Source of the DNA: Pyrocephalus nanus
Taxonomy: Eukaryota; Chordata; Aves; Passeriformes; Tyrannidae
Assembly: GCA_038380795.1 (NCBI GenBank)
Contig: CM076265.1
Location: 4,266,001-4,330,000 of the forward strand
Direction of reading: 5' to 3'
Length of the DNA: 64,000 bases
In this document: positions 50,736 to 63,113 of the stretch, piece after piece
Position numbering within the stretch: position 1 is the first letter of the stretch
Layout: every line of letters begins with the position of its first letter
Program-made: the position numbers and the translations under genes
Notes under the pieces: model-generated
What the model was told of the DNA's origin: nothing
Seen by the model: only the letters and a program-made list of their open reading frames with translations
Databases searched by the model: none

Positions 50736-50807
50736 GTGTGATAAATACACAACGGTGCTTTGCTGTTTTAGACCTCAGATCCACTTTTCAAAAGGCTTGG
50801 CCTCGAG
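50736..50807 (+). other. Exon-like segment with splice-site strings, unrecognised
   Basis: A long T/G-rich pyrimidine tract ending TTTTTTCCAG precedes 50736, and CCTCGAG is followed by GTAAAG at 50808, a reasonable donor. The 72-bp segment is open in the frame that begins and ends in phase 1, so it could be included or skipped without shifting a reading frame. The translation contains NTQRCFAVLDLRSTFQKAW. I recognise no family, and the open frame runs on past the donor to 51151. Chance splice-like strings are common in T-rich DNA, so this is only a candidate. Confidence 0.15.
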
Positions 50808-53057
50808 GTAAAGCACCAAGTGCAATTCCCCCACACTTTTGTACTGCCAGTGACAAGATTGGCAACAAGACTCCTGCAAATCCTCCATTTTTATTTACAG
50901 CCACAACTACCTGCCACCACGGGGAAAAATTTTATGCTGCATTTCTTTCCATGAGGGATTCAGCTCACGTTCACAAGAAGCACAATCTCAAAGGCAGCGA
51001 CCAAAAAAAAAAAATTCAAGTTTGTTCTTTCCCCTGCCATTTTATTAGTGTTGGGGAAATGTTGCTTTCAGCAGCTATTTTGCTTCGATTTTCCCCAGTT
51101 TTAGCAGGTAGAGGTGATAATTCAAGGCTTTTTTTTTTTTTCGTTCATTGAAAAGCTGGACTAGATCCTCTACTCACATGATGCAAATGTCCTTTTTTTT
51201 ATTTTTTTTTTTCTTTCTTTGGGCAGAGAAAAGCAAGTGGCTTGGTAACACAATGCATTCAGCAAAGACCGCAAATCCTATCTGCACACAATGATAAAAC
51301 ATATCCCTAAAAATGTAAATTAGCCCTCTTAGTCTCTAAGCTAATTTTCATGTGTATAGTGGAAACAAAAACACAAGGAGGAAAGATGTAGCTGTTTAAC
51401 CAGATTATCTTTAAAAAGTGACAGAGATATATGCTGGCTAATAGCCATCTCCTGGTGAGATGTCTGCCTTACAAAGCACGTCGAGGCCTTTGGTTCTCAG
51501 AACAGGACTGTGCTTTGTAATCAGGGAGAGACAAAGAGTTTTAATTCTGTTTTGTTACGTGCTGATAAACTGGGCTGGCCTGATTTAGCCACCCTGGTCT
51601 TCAGATGCCCCCAGAGGCCATTTGGCTGCTGGATGAGGTCTCACTGAGTCGGGACCTCCAATTACAGCCGTGTTTACAAAGGTTATGATTGACTGCTCTT
51701 CTTTTTTGGACATTGATTTCTATTCATTCTCCTTTAAAATATTTCTAGACCTTTTGAATTTGAAAAGGAACCAGGAGTTCACCTTGGCTGCGGGCTTTGG
51801 GGTGGGTTTGATCTAATCCAGACTGACTCCAGTGAGCAATTTGGGCACTGCTGTAGGAGGGAAACAGCTTTCCTCTAATTTGCTTACCTTCTTAGAGAGA
51901 CTTGATGTCCTGAGTGAACAAATTGCCTTTACCCATGTTGTGTGCTGTTGAAGTGCTGGTATTTTTAATCAGCCTATGCCAATCAAACTTTTATAAAAGT
52001 GTAAATAAGTCTGTAGGGGTACTTTGTCCCAGCAGAAGGCAGTCTTTACCTAGAGCTCATGGAATTGTGGTGCTTGCTTTGCAACCAGCTGCCTGTGTTT
52101 GGCCGGTGCCTGCTCCAGAACGTAAACAGTGGTCACCCTTCAGCTCTTTTGTGTGGCAGAGGAAAATTTGGCTGGACTAAATAAAAGGAAAAAGTAAGGA
52201 CTACGGGCAGGTTCTGCCTCTTGGGGTTGGTAGCTCTGAGGCTCTGACTGTGAGGTGTTCAACTTCTCTGGCAGGTGGATAACCTATTTTGGCCCATGGA
52301 CATTTTAATGAGGCTGGGATGGGAAAAGTACAGGTATGGAAAAAAATAGTTGATGGGAAGAGACTGTGATGGAAATAATTAATTATTTGGTAGAAGTTTG
52401 GTCCAAAACTGCAGGGAGTCAAATGGAATCCCTCATCTGAAGATCTCTGCTTTTCACAGGCTTTGCTGCTACTGGCATGAATGCACTGCTTACATCTTTC
52501 CTCCACGTCTTGCAGGGTTTAGAGAGGAGAAGACTGAGCTTTAACTGCACACAGCTGTCAGGAGTGTGCTAGACAGGGAAAGCTCAGTTTTACATTTTAT
52601 CCCACTTTATTCATTACTTTTCAACACTACCGCTGCTCTACCCGTGCTTTTGGGTAATCAGATTGTTAAAATGTGTGTTCAGTGTCATATTTGTTCAGAT
52701 GAGTCACAGAATCATTAGCTGATTTGGTAGTTTCTGTATATTCGTGGACTGGTTTAATTTTTGATCGTTGCTATTTTAGTATTTTTGTGTTGTAGCTGAT
52801 TTTTGAGCTTAAAGCAGGATGAAGGTGTTGGAGAAACATTCACGAGTGTTACAGAGCAACACTCAAAAGAATATAATAATGGGAAAGTACTATTAATGCA
52901 AACTTACATACAAAATACTGTGTTACATTTTTCCAGTTTTGGCACTGTCTGCAAATCCGCTCCTTTGAAGGTCTTCATCATTATATCTTTTGCAGAGCAG
53001 GCCCTATCTGACTCTAATCATTTCTGTAGATCATGAATTAATGACTCAATACTGCTT

Positions 53058-53076
53058 AAAAAAAAAAAAAAAAAAA
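53058..53076. repeat. Poly-A tract, 19 A
   Basis: Uninterrupted A-run following GACTCAATACTGCTT, with no AATAAA at the expected distance. Simple homopolymer. Confidence 0.85.
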
Positions 53077-53189
53077 GTCTAAGCTATGGATGTGCATGTC
53101 TATTACCCACATTTATAAACTGGGAAGTGCAATTCTTGTAGCACTTGATAGGCTCTGCTTATAGATTTGCTTAAAAATAGAAAAATTAA

Positions 53190-53360
53190 TGTACTGGAAC
53201 AATTTTGAAAGGCCCATAAATAATGAGCTGAGGACCAAAAGCTTGAAACATGTGTAAGGTTATGTTAATTATGATGAATTACTGTGAGAGGTTTGCTAGA
53301 AGCCTTTTAGCAACTATTAACCATAATTATGGCACATCAGCGAAAGCATGGAGACAATGA
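53190..53360. promoter_or_regulatory. Candidate AT-rich conserved element
   Basis: Repeat-free segment with clustered TAAT/ATTA cores: GTTAATTATGATGAATTA at 53264-53281 and a perfect 12-bp palindrome CCATAATTATGG at 53321-53332. Between them lies a GCTA / TAGC mini-hairpin. Such clusters are typical targets of homeodomain, POU or MADS-type (CArG-like) factors. No conservation data are available to me, so the call rests on motif density alone. Confidence 0.3.
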
Positions 53361-54310
53361 CTGAAATATCTCACCCTGGCTGAAGGTTTGTCCTTGCAAC
53401 TTTCGTTGGAATGTCCCTTAAATAACTACACATAAGCTTAGTTCCTGACTGGGATTTGGCTTTATAAACTAACAGAGGCTTTCTTGACTGACTTTGAGAA
53501 GCTGATCCAGCTGTGTGTTAGATGGAGGGGCAGAACTGATAGTCAAGACCTTGCAGCCCAAACACTAAACCCAGCCTGGTGATGTTTCACTCGGATCTGT
53601 TGTCATCTTCTGAGTGGGAACTGAAAGCATTTGGGTTTTTTTGTTTGGTTGGTGTTTCCTAAAGCAATTCATGTGGCTAAACAGGACGGAACCTGTAATC
53701 CCAGGGGAAAGCTACAGAATATCAAAACCTAGATCAGGGGATTACAAAAGTTGGGATTTCTCTCCTAGGAAGAGAGGATAATCTGGGTTTTGAGAGCTGT
53801 GTTTGGTTTTTGGTGCTGCCAGCACACCCTGCAGCCGTTGGGAGTGGTTGGGTTCATCTTGAGTTGAGAACAGCCAGCTTTTCATAGCCAGCTTCATCTT
53901 TGCAGAGAATTCCCCTCCCCAAGCTGAGCTATTCTCTTCTTAACTAAAGATACTGTGCCAGAAGCTGTCAGGAAGAAACATAAGAAAAGATCCAGAGGTG
54001 TCATTCTGTTAGTTCATTAATGAACTATAATGGAGTATTCATAAAACACTTTGTCCTCTTCCAGATGAAAAATGTTATAGAAGAAAGAAAAAGAAAAAAA
54101 AATAGAGGAAAAAAAGCACAGTATTTTGTGTTGAGAAATAAAGACTGAAAAGCCAGATGGTCGATTTTTCAGAATTTACCTGTTGAGCTTTTGTTTCTAT
54201 CAAAACGGATTAGCTGATTTATCTGAGCTGGGATCCAACCTTTCTCCCACACAAGATATTGGCAAACTTTTAATTTTCGCTTCTAACGGTGGATTTCCTC
54301 TTACAAGCTT

Positions 54311-54339
54311 CCCCCCCCCCCCCCCCCCCCCCCCCCCCC
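54311..54339 (+). repeat. Poly-C tract, 29 C
   Basis: 29 uninterrupted C, preceded by AAGCTT and followed by GCTC. On the minus strand this is a G-run able to form G-quadruplex-like structures. Open frames crossing it encode poly-proline or poly-glycine only because of the run. Confidence 0.93.
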
Positions 54340-55611
54340 GCTCAGATGTCTCAACGTGCAGAGCGTGAATTCCCCATTAACGTTAATGGGACTTAAATGG
54401 GCGACTCCCTCAGGATCCCCAGTGTGTGACTGGATCACCTGTTTGCTATCCTGTGATGTGTGACAGTGTTCCTGACTGTATTTGGCAGGTTTTTTTAAAT
54501 GAGGGTGTTTCACAGTCTTGGATGCTGTGCAGGAGAGGATCTGCAGCATTCACTGGGAAGTATTGAGTTTAACTGGGTTATTTTGGCCAGAAGAAGGAGA
54601 AGAACATGATCATGGCAATGAGAATTTCCTGAACTGTGTTATGAGTCACTTATTATCATCACCTCTGCATGTGTCTGTGTGTGTATATAGTATTTATTTT
54701 TTTTTTCTCTCCTGTTGAACCAGATTTGATGTAGTTACAGTAGTGTTGCTATGGTGACCCGAAGTGACAGCTGTTATTTTGTGTTCCTCGGAGGACTGGG
54801 TGATAATGATGGTCATTTTCCCAAGGGGAATGGCTTGGTATTAAAAATAAATCTGGAAGTAAATGAACAGGTAGCATGTAAATTAAGGGAAGAAAACCTA
54901 TTCTCGTTAGCAGCAATTAATCAAGCCCTGTAGGATTCTAATGGGGGGGAAAGCCAATTTCAGATGGAAATATCTTGTACTACATGAATGTAAATGAGCA
55001 CTGTGTTTGCTGTAAGGAGGATGCAAAAAACCTTCATGTTTCATTATGGTAGTTTTCTCCTTACACTTGACTGCCCAGTCCCAGAGTAGGAAATGTTTCT
55101 CCTTGGGCTGAATCCTGAGGGATTCAAAAAACCCCACTGTCCTGCTTTCAGATGAGGCCAATTGAAAGAAAGATTTAAAAATAAAATAAAATACAGACCT
55201 ACCATTTTTGACCCATGAGTGCACATATACACATTTGCAGGCTTTTCCTGCTTTTTGAGTATTGCCACAACTGGGATTTCAGTGTAGAAATCTTGGGACA
55301 TCACAAAATGGGTGATGGAAAGCACTGTTGGTAGTTGCTGTGGCTTTGTGTGATGATGCCCTTCTTCTGAGGGAAACCTAAAATTTCCTCTTGACTGATT
55401 CTTGGTCTTCCTGCCTCAGATTAAGCATATCTGAACCTTTGAGTCAAAAAGAATCTTTTTCTGGGGCTGGTGTAGCAGGGCAGTGTTTGATGCTGTGAGT
55501 GGCCGTAATTCAAATAAAAACCCCTGTCGTGCCACCTGCCTGTGCTGTCATCTCATCACACACAGTTGTTCTGCACCATTTGCTTGTGGATTTTCCTGCC
55601 TTGTGCTGCTG
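54340..55611. other. Unique non-coding stretch, no gene seen
   Basis: Repeat-poor sequence between the two poly-C tracts. Open frames on both strands are short and unrecognised. Confidence 0.5.
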
Positions 55612-55631
55612 CCCCCCCCCCCCCCCCCCCC
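55612..55631 (+). repeat. Poly-C tract, 20 C
   Basis: 20 C followed by AGGTAG. It superficially resembles a pyrimidine tract plus acceptor AG, but no downstream exon is recognisable. It is the second long C-run within 1.3 kb. Confidence 0.92.
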
Positions 55632-55900
55632 AGGTAGCTCAGACACACTCACAGATGTACCTGGTTTGTTGGCTCTCCCTTAATTCTGTTCTACATCCAC
55701 TTACAGCCTCTCCTGCAGGTTTTACTTTTTTTTTTTTCCCTGCTGCATGATTCTGAAAATTGTGGGCTGTCCCTTCTTTAGACCTCCTGGCAAAATGAAC
55801 TCCTGCAGGCTGGGTGCTGCCCTGGCAAACCTGGTGGCTGCCTTTTCACTTGGGGGAGGGGATGTAAATGTAATGTCTGTGGAAGCTAAAAATAGCTTTT

Positions 55901-56243
55901 GTAGAACCATGGAATGGTTTGGGTTGGAAAGGACCTGAAAATCACCTGGTTTGAACCCCCTTGCCGTGGGCAAGGACACATTCCACTAGATGAGGTTGCT
56001 CAGGGCACCATCCAGTCTGGCACTGAAGATTTCCAGGGATGGGGCAGCTACAGCTCCTCTGGGTAACCTGCACAAGTGTCTCAGCACCCACATAGGGAGG
56101 AATTTCTTCCTAATATCCAACCTAAACCTCCCTGCTCTCCATTTGAAGCCATTGCCCCTTGTCCAGAGTTCCTCTCCAGGTCTCTGAAGCCTCTCTAGGT
56201 ACTGGAAGGTGTTAGAAGGTCTCCCCAAAGCCTTCTCTCTGGA
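55901..56243 (-). mobile_element. CR1 retrotransposon, 3' fragment, reverse strand
   Basis: About 343 bp of CR1 in the minus orientation. The 3' terminus lies at the left (AACCATGGAATGGTTTGGGTTGGAAAGG, shown here only in part as GGAATGGTTTGGGTTGG), followed rightward by the 3' untranslated region and the end of ORF2. The right edge, at about 56243, is the 5' truncation point inside ORF2. It is the best-preserved copy in the window, since its ORF2 part is still open. Confidence 0.95.
55986..56243 (-). pseudogene. CR1 ORF2 C-terminal fragment, still open
   Basis: Minus-strand frame of about 85 codons reading REKALGRPSNTFQYLERLQ, then EELWTRGNGFKWRAGRFRLD and APSLEIFSARLDGALSNL. This is the conserved C-terminal end of CR1 ORF2, after the reverse-transcriptase domain. 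No stop or frameshift interrupts it, which suggests a younger insertion than the copy at 49275-50354. The apparent start is the 5' truncation, and no real start codon is present. Only the tail of the protein is encoded, so there is no catalytic function. Confidence 0.92.
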
Positions 56244-59200
56244 GTGTGAGATAAGGAGATAAAAGTCTATTCTTCTCTGTCTAACCTAGTAAGTTCTCAG
56301 TCAATGCTGGGGATGAAGTGATGGTTGTGGATTGTTTTGACACACAGATTTTATGTTCTGCCAGTCAAAAGGAATAAATGAAGGTGGGTTGATTATAGTG
56401 TATTAATAACTTCTCTGTGAGAAAATACTGAATAACAGAGAAGCTACAGCAAAAAAATCAACCCCTTGAAAGCTGAAGTCTGGTAATTTTAAGTGTGAAA
56501 TCCAGAATGTTTTCAGAAGTGGTGGTGTTAACATTGCAGAAGTCTTATCCAAACTTGGAGCACCTGTCTTGGTACTTTAAATTCAATATTTGGATGGTTG
56601 TGAGAGCTTAACTTTAATTAAAGGTTATTGGTTTCAGCCTGAAGCTTAATGTGAGAGGGAAAACAGGAGGGCCAGTGATCCCTTCACCTCCTTCTCCTCT
56701 TTCGGATTTCATGCCCCATCCTGAGAGTCAGAGCGTGGGTTTCAGCTGTAGAGTTTTGCTCAGTTCAATATACAGGTTTTCTGTTAGAAATGAATGTTTT
56801 CTCCATCTTCTGGCATCCTGCTTCCAAATGATGGAGGGGAAACTGTGCTGAGATTGGGTCAGAAAGGGGAGCAGCCACTCACATGGGAGGTTCTTGTTCA
56901 AAGGATATGTTGTAAGGAATGCGTTCCCTGTGTGCTTTTGTGAAATGGAATTACTTTGTGCTGTTTAAAAACAAGCAAACAAATTAAAGAAACCCCAACC
57001 CCCTGTGTTTAAGCCTATGAAAATAAGCAAAATAATCATGCTACAAACATTTAGGCCAAAATCTGATGGGAGAAGTTGTTGTTGTCTCATGGGGTGCAAC
57101 TGCTTGCATCCCATAGAGCATAATGATGCTCTTGATAATATATTTACATCCTGACTCGTGTTTATAAGGCTGGAATGGGTTTTTTTTTGCCTCAAAGTAC
57201 ATTTGTTTGGTTGTAGCTTCTTAATATCTGTTATATATGGCACTAAAGAAATTTTGAGGTAACACAGCTGTTCATGAAACATGTTTGAGACACAAACTGA
57301 AAGGCAGAACTCTGTTTTGGGAAGGAAAAGCTAAAATAACAGGGTTGGGTTTTTTTTCCCCCCATTTGTTTGATTTAATTTTGTTGGGACCATTCAACAA
57401 GTTTTAATATCAGATGCCTTTTGTTAACATTAATTTACTACCAAGAAGTTATCAAAGACGCTGCTTTAAGAGTGCAGCCCTGTTAAAACACTTTATCCAC
57501 GGTATTAAAAAGAGCTACGAGCTATGTCAAACCAAACCCCAAAACTCCCTCAGTTATTTGGCCTTTTAGAAGCAATAAAACATGGACAAGTTTTTAAGCA
57601 GAGGTGCTTCTGTTTGGCTTGGGGTGTGTGTGTTAAGGTTTGGTTCCGTGTACTTGTAGCCTTTTGACTTTGAAGAATATTTGTCCCTTCATGGCATTTG
57701 CAGTTCCACTGTGATCTTAATTAGATGTCGTTCCTGTTGCTTTTCAGTTAACCAAGGGCACCTGTTTCTCTGCTGGGAGGTGATTTACACAGGCAGCCAA
57801 AAAAACCTTTTTAAAGATGTAAAATGTGCCTGTTAAGCACTGGCTGCCTGCAAGGAGCTATCCCGGAGTCCGCAGGTGGCAACTTCATATAGAGCATAAA
57901 ATGCTCACATAACAGTTCCAGTTTATTGAGCAGTTTAAAATAACTACGTGTATTTGGGTTGTTTTCACGCCAAAGAGCCTGCATTTAACGGGCAGAGCTA
58001 AAATATAAAATAAAAATGAAATTTCAGCCTTGTCTCAACATCCAGATTTGGTCACTGGAAACAAGAGAGTTTCCTTCACCTAGGATGGATAAATAATTCA
58101 TATTTTAATTTAAAAAAATCCTCTGTGATTTTTTTTTTTTAAATACTGACTGATTAGGCACTTTGGGAATATGAATATGTGCAGAATTTTCTTGCAGTGT
58201 TTCAAAAGGCTGGGTTGCAGTGAATAGCTTTTCTTCTAAAATGGTTCCTCAGTGACAGACAGGGTTTATATGTTAAAATGTACCGTAATAAAAAAAATTA
58301 ACATGAAAACATGAACTGCAAAGCTCATGAGATCCAAGGGTAGCAAGTTTATCATTGTTAATGTTGTGAGTGCATTCAGGAATTTATGGGAGAATATTCT
58401 AAGTTGTGTGATATACTGCATGAGACATAAAATAGGCATAATTAAAGTTCCTCTAGGAGCTTCATAGTTCTAATATTTTAACTTCTCTGTGCTATTTTCC
58501 CTTATTTCTTTATGTTAATGTTGACTAGTGTCCATTTTTTTATGAGTATCTGTGACTAGAGGTTTACATCAATCATTATCTTTAATTACCTTGGAGTATT
58601 ATGCTCAGTAGAGCTAGTGTTGTATATCCTGCAGTTGTTTATAATGCTCTGCTGATTTACAATTATTAAATTATATTGCTGGGGGGTGGTGGTGGTGGTG
58701 GGATGGGTAGGTTTTTATTCTTCCAAGCATCTGACTTCAGTAAATGTGTAATTGTGTATGGAGAGAAGCACTTCATCCTTGCCCGGGGAATACCTTGAAA
58801 ATTCGGGGATTTAAAGGGTCTGTGCAATATTTAGGTTGCTAAATATTTCAGGATGTATTATGTGAGTAAAAGAATTTTCTGGAGATACACAAAGTAGCTG
58901 TTTTAGCTCGGATCTAATTTGATGTATTAATTTTTTGAATAGCAACTAAACCACCTCCACATCAGTCTGAACTGAAGACTCTGTCAACATGTTTTGGCTC
59001 TCACTGCTTGGCCATGGATAATATGAATTCATTTTCTTGTAAATGTGCTGGCTTTTCCTGGTTCCGTGAGAAACACAACTTCATAAAGCTCATAATGATC
59101 TTAGTTTTTTGAGAGTTGCAATGTATCATAGACATGCCTACTATTTCTCTTAGTACTGGTAGAATTAAACCTTAAAATGACCCAGCTGCACTCTGCTAAT

Positions 59201-59934
59201 TTTAATAAGGCAATTCTTTAAGAGGTAAAAAAAAAAAAAGGAACTGAGCAAGATGGGAACAGAGTTCCTGCTCTGTCCTGGGCTGTGTTGGGTGCTCACT
59301 GCAGGGAGTAGGTGGTGACATGCAAGTGGCTGTTGACCCTCTCTCTCTGATTGCTCAGCTGTTAATTGTGGCAAATGGCAATTTTATAGATCCCAGGGTT
59401 CAAAGTTCCCAGGCCAAGCCACGCTGTGTTCCTGTATTCATCTCGGAAGAGAGGGAAGGTGAAGGGCTGGGAGCTGCTGCCCACTGGTTTAAAATGAACA
59501 TGGGATTTTCCTTTTCAGCCAGGGCTGAGGCAGTGTTGTGGAGAGAGCAAATAGGGCTTGGTTCTTTTTTTAAAATATAATAGGCAGAAAATGTCCACAG
59601 GAACATCCATGTTTCTATGGTGACAGGACTGTGTTCCCTTTTGGACTGTAAGAAGGATAATAAATGGATATGATGGTCCTGTACTATACCCAAGGTGCCA
59701 AAAGGGAAGCAGGAACATTTCATAGGTTTATAAAATCCTTGGTGTCTTGGACCAGGGAGTGATTTTAGACTTCTCTGCTGGTCTTGCATTAAAGTAGGAG
59801 CTTTTCCTAAAGAATATTAATAGCTGGGAAAAAAACATGCGAATAATAAAAGCTAATAAATACATTCTTTCTTAAAAGGTCATATTTCTTGTAACTAAAT
59901 AAAAAAAGTTGAGGTAATTTTACAGTTAGACTCT
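56244..59934. other. Unique non-coding stretch, no gene seen
   Basis: AT-rich, repeat-poor sequence. A GAGCAT / AAA / ATGCTC hairpin lies at 57892-57906 in a CpG-retaining patch (about 57820-58020). A (GGT)n run lies at 58681-58702 and an A-run near 59227. No coding or RNA gene recognised. Confidence 0.5.
58681..58702 (+). repeat. (GGT)n trinucleotide repeat
   Basis: GGGGGG followed by about five GGT units and GGGA. G-rich on the plus strand. Confidence 0.85.
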
Positions 59935-59976
59935 ATCTTAGAGATCTTTTCCAGCCTAAGTGATTCTATGATTTTC
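59935..59976 (+). mobile_element. CR1 retrotransposon, terminal stub
   Basis: CTTAGAGATCTTTTCCAGCC, then AAGTGATTCTATGAT. This is the last 40 or so bases of an avian CR1 of the AGAGGTCTTTTCCAACC subtype, ending in the ATTCTATG-type repeat. It differs from the AAGGTCC-type ends of the other copies, so it comes from another CR1 subfamily. Extremely 5'-truncated. Confidence 0.8.
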
Positions 59977-62900
59977 TTTAGTTTGCTGTTAACTTGAGTG
60001 AAATTAAGAAAGAAATCACTAGAAGATGATGAAACCTCGATCAAAATCTTGTAAACCTTTATATGTTAACCCTCAATGGAGAGCATATTGGCTACAATCC
60101 TCCATCATCTTTTTTCTTTGGTCTGGTAGTGGCAGAAGGAATTAAGAGCTGAAGGTTTTTTGATTCCTCTTTGGTGGCTCCAGCGTTTCAGGGCTTGGGG
60201 ATACACTCTTGGCTATTCCAGTCAGGCACAGTGCATCAGTTTGCTCTGCATTCTATGTTAGCTAATTTTTCATGCCTGCAACTCAGATATTATTTGCTCA
60301 ACTCCCAGTTAATGAAGTCTTGCAGAGAATAGAGTTCACTACTTGAATATATTGGGGTTTCTTGCCATTTGGCTTGAAATAATGGGATTATGGGACACCT
60401 GTAAGTTGTAACTTAAAAGTTACTTGCAAGTAAATAAGTTGGGGGGGAGGGTGGGTGGACTGTGTCTGTCCCTGCCCAAGCATGTTTCAGGTGAAGATGG
60501 AGAAGACCAGAGCAGCACAAATCCAGAGATTCCCCTTTAGAAACTGCCAGGAATATGCACAATAACATATAATCACCCATGTAGTCCAGAAAACACACCA
60601 CGGGGGGTTTGCTTTCTGGGCAATTTCCTACCATAAAAATAGGAGGTGAAAGAGGAGGAGGAGGAGGAAGGAACCCAACTCTTTGGCTTCTGGGAAGTGT
60701 ATCTTTTTATTTCACTCCACTGATAACTCAACTAAGTTTTATTTTGTCAACAAAACTAGAGGTACAAACAAACCAAATAACTGTCTGCACTATGGCAAGT
60801 ATTTTATTTCCTTAGAAATAGCTGCAGGAGTTTAACTTTTTCTTTTTACCACGTGTAAAATAAAGATACACAGAAGATACAGACAATTTTTCCAATGTGG
60901 TTATGCTAAATGGAGATGAATCCAGAACAAAGCTGGGTCAAGGGTAGGAATTAGAGTTTTTTCTGGAAGCGGAAGGTAGTGCTGTGCTTGCCCAGAATGA
61001 AATATTACAGGGTTACAGTGTTGACAGAGGGATCTGACATGATGCTGCTGAGGTTGATTGGATTATAAAGGGTTTAAGTAGTAATGGGATTGGAAAGTAC
61101 TTCTTCAATGAAAAGACAGCTGTAGAGGATTTTGAAAGGAAGGTTTATAGGGTTGAGTCAGTTCAGCCTGGGGGTCATAGCCTTGCCCAGAGTCGGGGGG
61201 TTGTAGGGAGGCAGGAATCTCCCTGCTGATAAAAGAAGCAGAAATGCAGAACCTGAGCCCTTTATTTAGGGGGGGTTATGCAGACTTCAACAGAAACCCA
61301 TATAAATGCCTAATTTTTTTTTTTTTAAAGTCTACCCTATGAAGTTTTGTTTTCTGATTTTAAGGGTGAAATTTTAATGAGATAATTAATGAGATACTAT
61401 CCCACCTTCGGCTATATTGTTGCTAAACACTCGTAGTACGTGTGCCATGTATGTGCTCTTGCTCTCTGAAAAGACTCATGGAGCAGAAATACTCTTGAAG
61501 TTGTAGGTAAGGCTCCTTTTAGTCTTACCCCTGTGCTTGCAGTAATTCCAAAAGTGTTTGGCAAAGGGAAAGTTTTAAGGGAAAAGGAGAAAGTGGTGTA
61601 GGGGGGTCAGTCCTCAAGCCCCCTTGAGGGGTTGGAGAGCTCGTGTTTTCCAGACACGATAGTCCAGATTGTGGGATGTGGAAGAAGGGGTGGATTTTTG
61701 GACTGCCTGGATATAGATGTGTGTTTAACTGGTGATTAAATACAGTTACCACCAGCCAGGTGGTAAACATGTGTAAGATGAGACATCTTAACCAGGAGAA
61801 AGATATGCAGCTGCAGTGTGGGAGAGGCCTTGCAAATGGAAATAGATGTGTCCTTCTGCTCTGGACTCAGTTTTACAGCCAGTAGGAGGGAAAAGAAACT
61901 ATCTTGGAATACTTGTAGCTGTTTGAGGCCTCAGGGAATGTCAGCATTTAGCAGATATGTGATGTATGCCTTAATTTCTTAATTAACTTTGCTAATTCTA
62001 TTTTCTCCTTCACACCAGCACTTATCTTGCACCATCTAAGTTTGTAACTGGGCAGTACCTTTGCTGATCTCTCCTGTAAGCTTAGTAGATACTAAAATAC
62101 CACAGATATCCTCATTCAGGGGATGGTTCTGAAGGAACCTGTCACTGCCACTTCTCTTTGGGCAACCAGTGATGCAAGCTTCAATTTTTTTCAAGTCATT
62201 TGTTGCATTCAGCTCAAATCATAGCTTGAAATGATGTGTGATTTGTCCACTGGAGACAAGATCTCTGCTTTCCAAGGTTAGTGTTGCTCTTTTAAGAATC
62301 ACTCCAGATCTGATAATTTTTTTTTCCCCCCAGCATATCCAATAGGATTTCACACTAAAATGGGAAAAGTGCTCATCTTCCATGTTGCTTGGAGGCTGTG
62401 TGAACTGTTTGCCCTCTGTAAAGAAACTCTGCTGAGCAGGCAGAGACATCAGTGCATGATCAGTCCCTGTAAACCCATGTTGCTCTTGCTTATGTGCGTC
62501 CTTACGCCCACATTTCCAGGACCTGATAATCCAAAATACTTGATGATCCTGATTTTCAGCAATAAATGTCCTGCTAACCACAGTTCAAGGAATTTTATCA
62601 TGTAGTATATTTGCTAGTTCAAGTCAATTATTTGCTTGCTGACCATAAATGCTTATTTATTTTCTTTCCCTTTTGTTTCTTGAAAGAGGTAAATAAACTA
62701 GATCTAGCCTGAGAGGTGATCGAATTTGGCACTGGATATCAAGTTTTTGATTTCTGTGACATCCTGTGGGGTTAAGCAGGCGAAATTTGTTGTTTAAAAA
62801 CTCAGGCCAGTTTTCAATTTTACAGCCTTTGGACTTGATAAATGTCCCTCAATATGAGAGAATGAGCAGTGGCACCGTGTGTTGTGCTCAAGCTGCTGCT

Positions 62901-63110
62901 TGTGTTCTCATAATTCCCTTCTTTATTTTCTGGTTTGCATGAAGAAGTTCCTTCCTTCAGAAATACTTGTTAGAAAATAGACTTGACATAAACAGTGGGA
63001 AGTTAGGTAAAACAAGGTTTAAGTAATACAGTTGGTAAATCAAATACTTTTGCATCAAAGCTTCTGTTCTCCTAATATCTCTCCGAGTATATTCTTACCT
63101 TCACCTAATT
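59977..63110. other. Unique non-coding stretch, no gene seen
   Basis: Repeat-poor, with a (GGA)n run at 60651-60670, a T-run at about 61315-61326 and a duplicated TAATGAGATA at about 61375-61398. No gene, RNA or further CR1 recognised. Confidence 0.5.
60651..60670 (+). repeat. (GGA)n trinucleotide repeat
   Basis: About six GGA/GAG units, purine-only on the plus strand. Confidence 0.85.
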
Positions 63111-63113
63111 AGA

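Larger units (their letters stand above)
50355..54310. other. Unique non-coding stretch with candidate exon and element
   Basis: Repeat-poor DNA. It contains the exon-like segment at 50736-50807, an AT-rich candidate regulatory element at 53190-53360, T or A runs at about 51011, 51129 and 51193, and 19 A at 53058-53076. An A/G-rich patch lies at 54080-54117. No recognised protein or RNA gene. Confidence 0.5.

Noticed and set aside
50711..51151. 146-codon open frame as a full gene
   Set aside because: It begins inside a T-rich tract and ends in a run of F codons from poly-T. Only the 72-bp exon-like part is kept as a weak candidate.
52707..52735. CACAGAATCATTAG string resembling a reverse-strand CR1 3' end
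   Set aside because: Only the first 14 or so bases fit, and the expected GGTTGGAAAAGACC block does not follow.
54183..54549. Poly-proline and poly-glycine frames
   Set aside because: Produced solely by the 29-C tract on opposite strands.
55612..55640. Poly-C tract plus AG as a splice acceptor
   Set aside because: C-runs followed by AG occur by chance, and the downstream sequence shows no exon-like coding signal or recognised protein.
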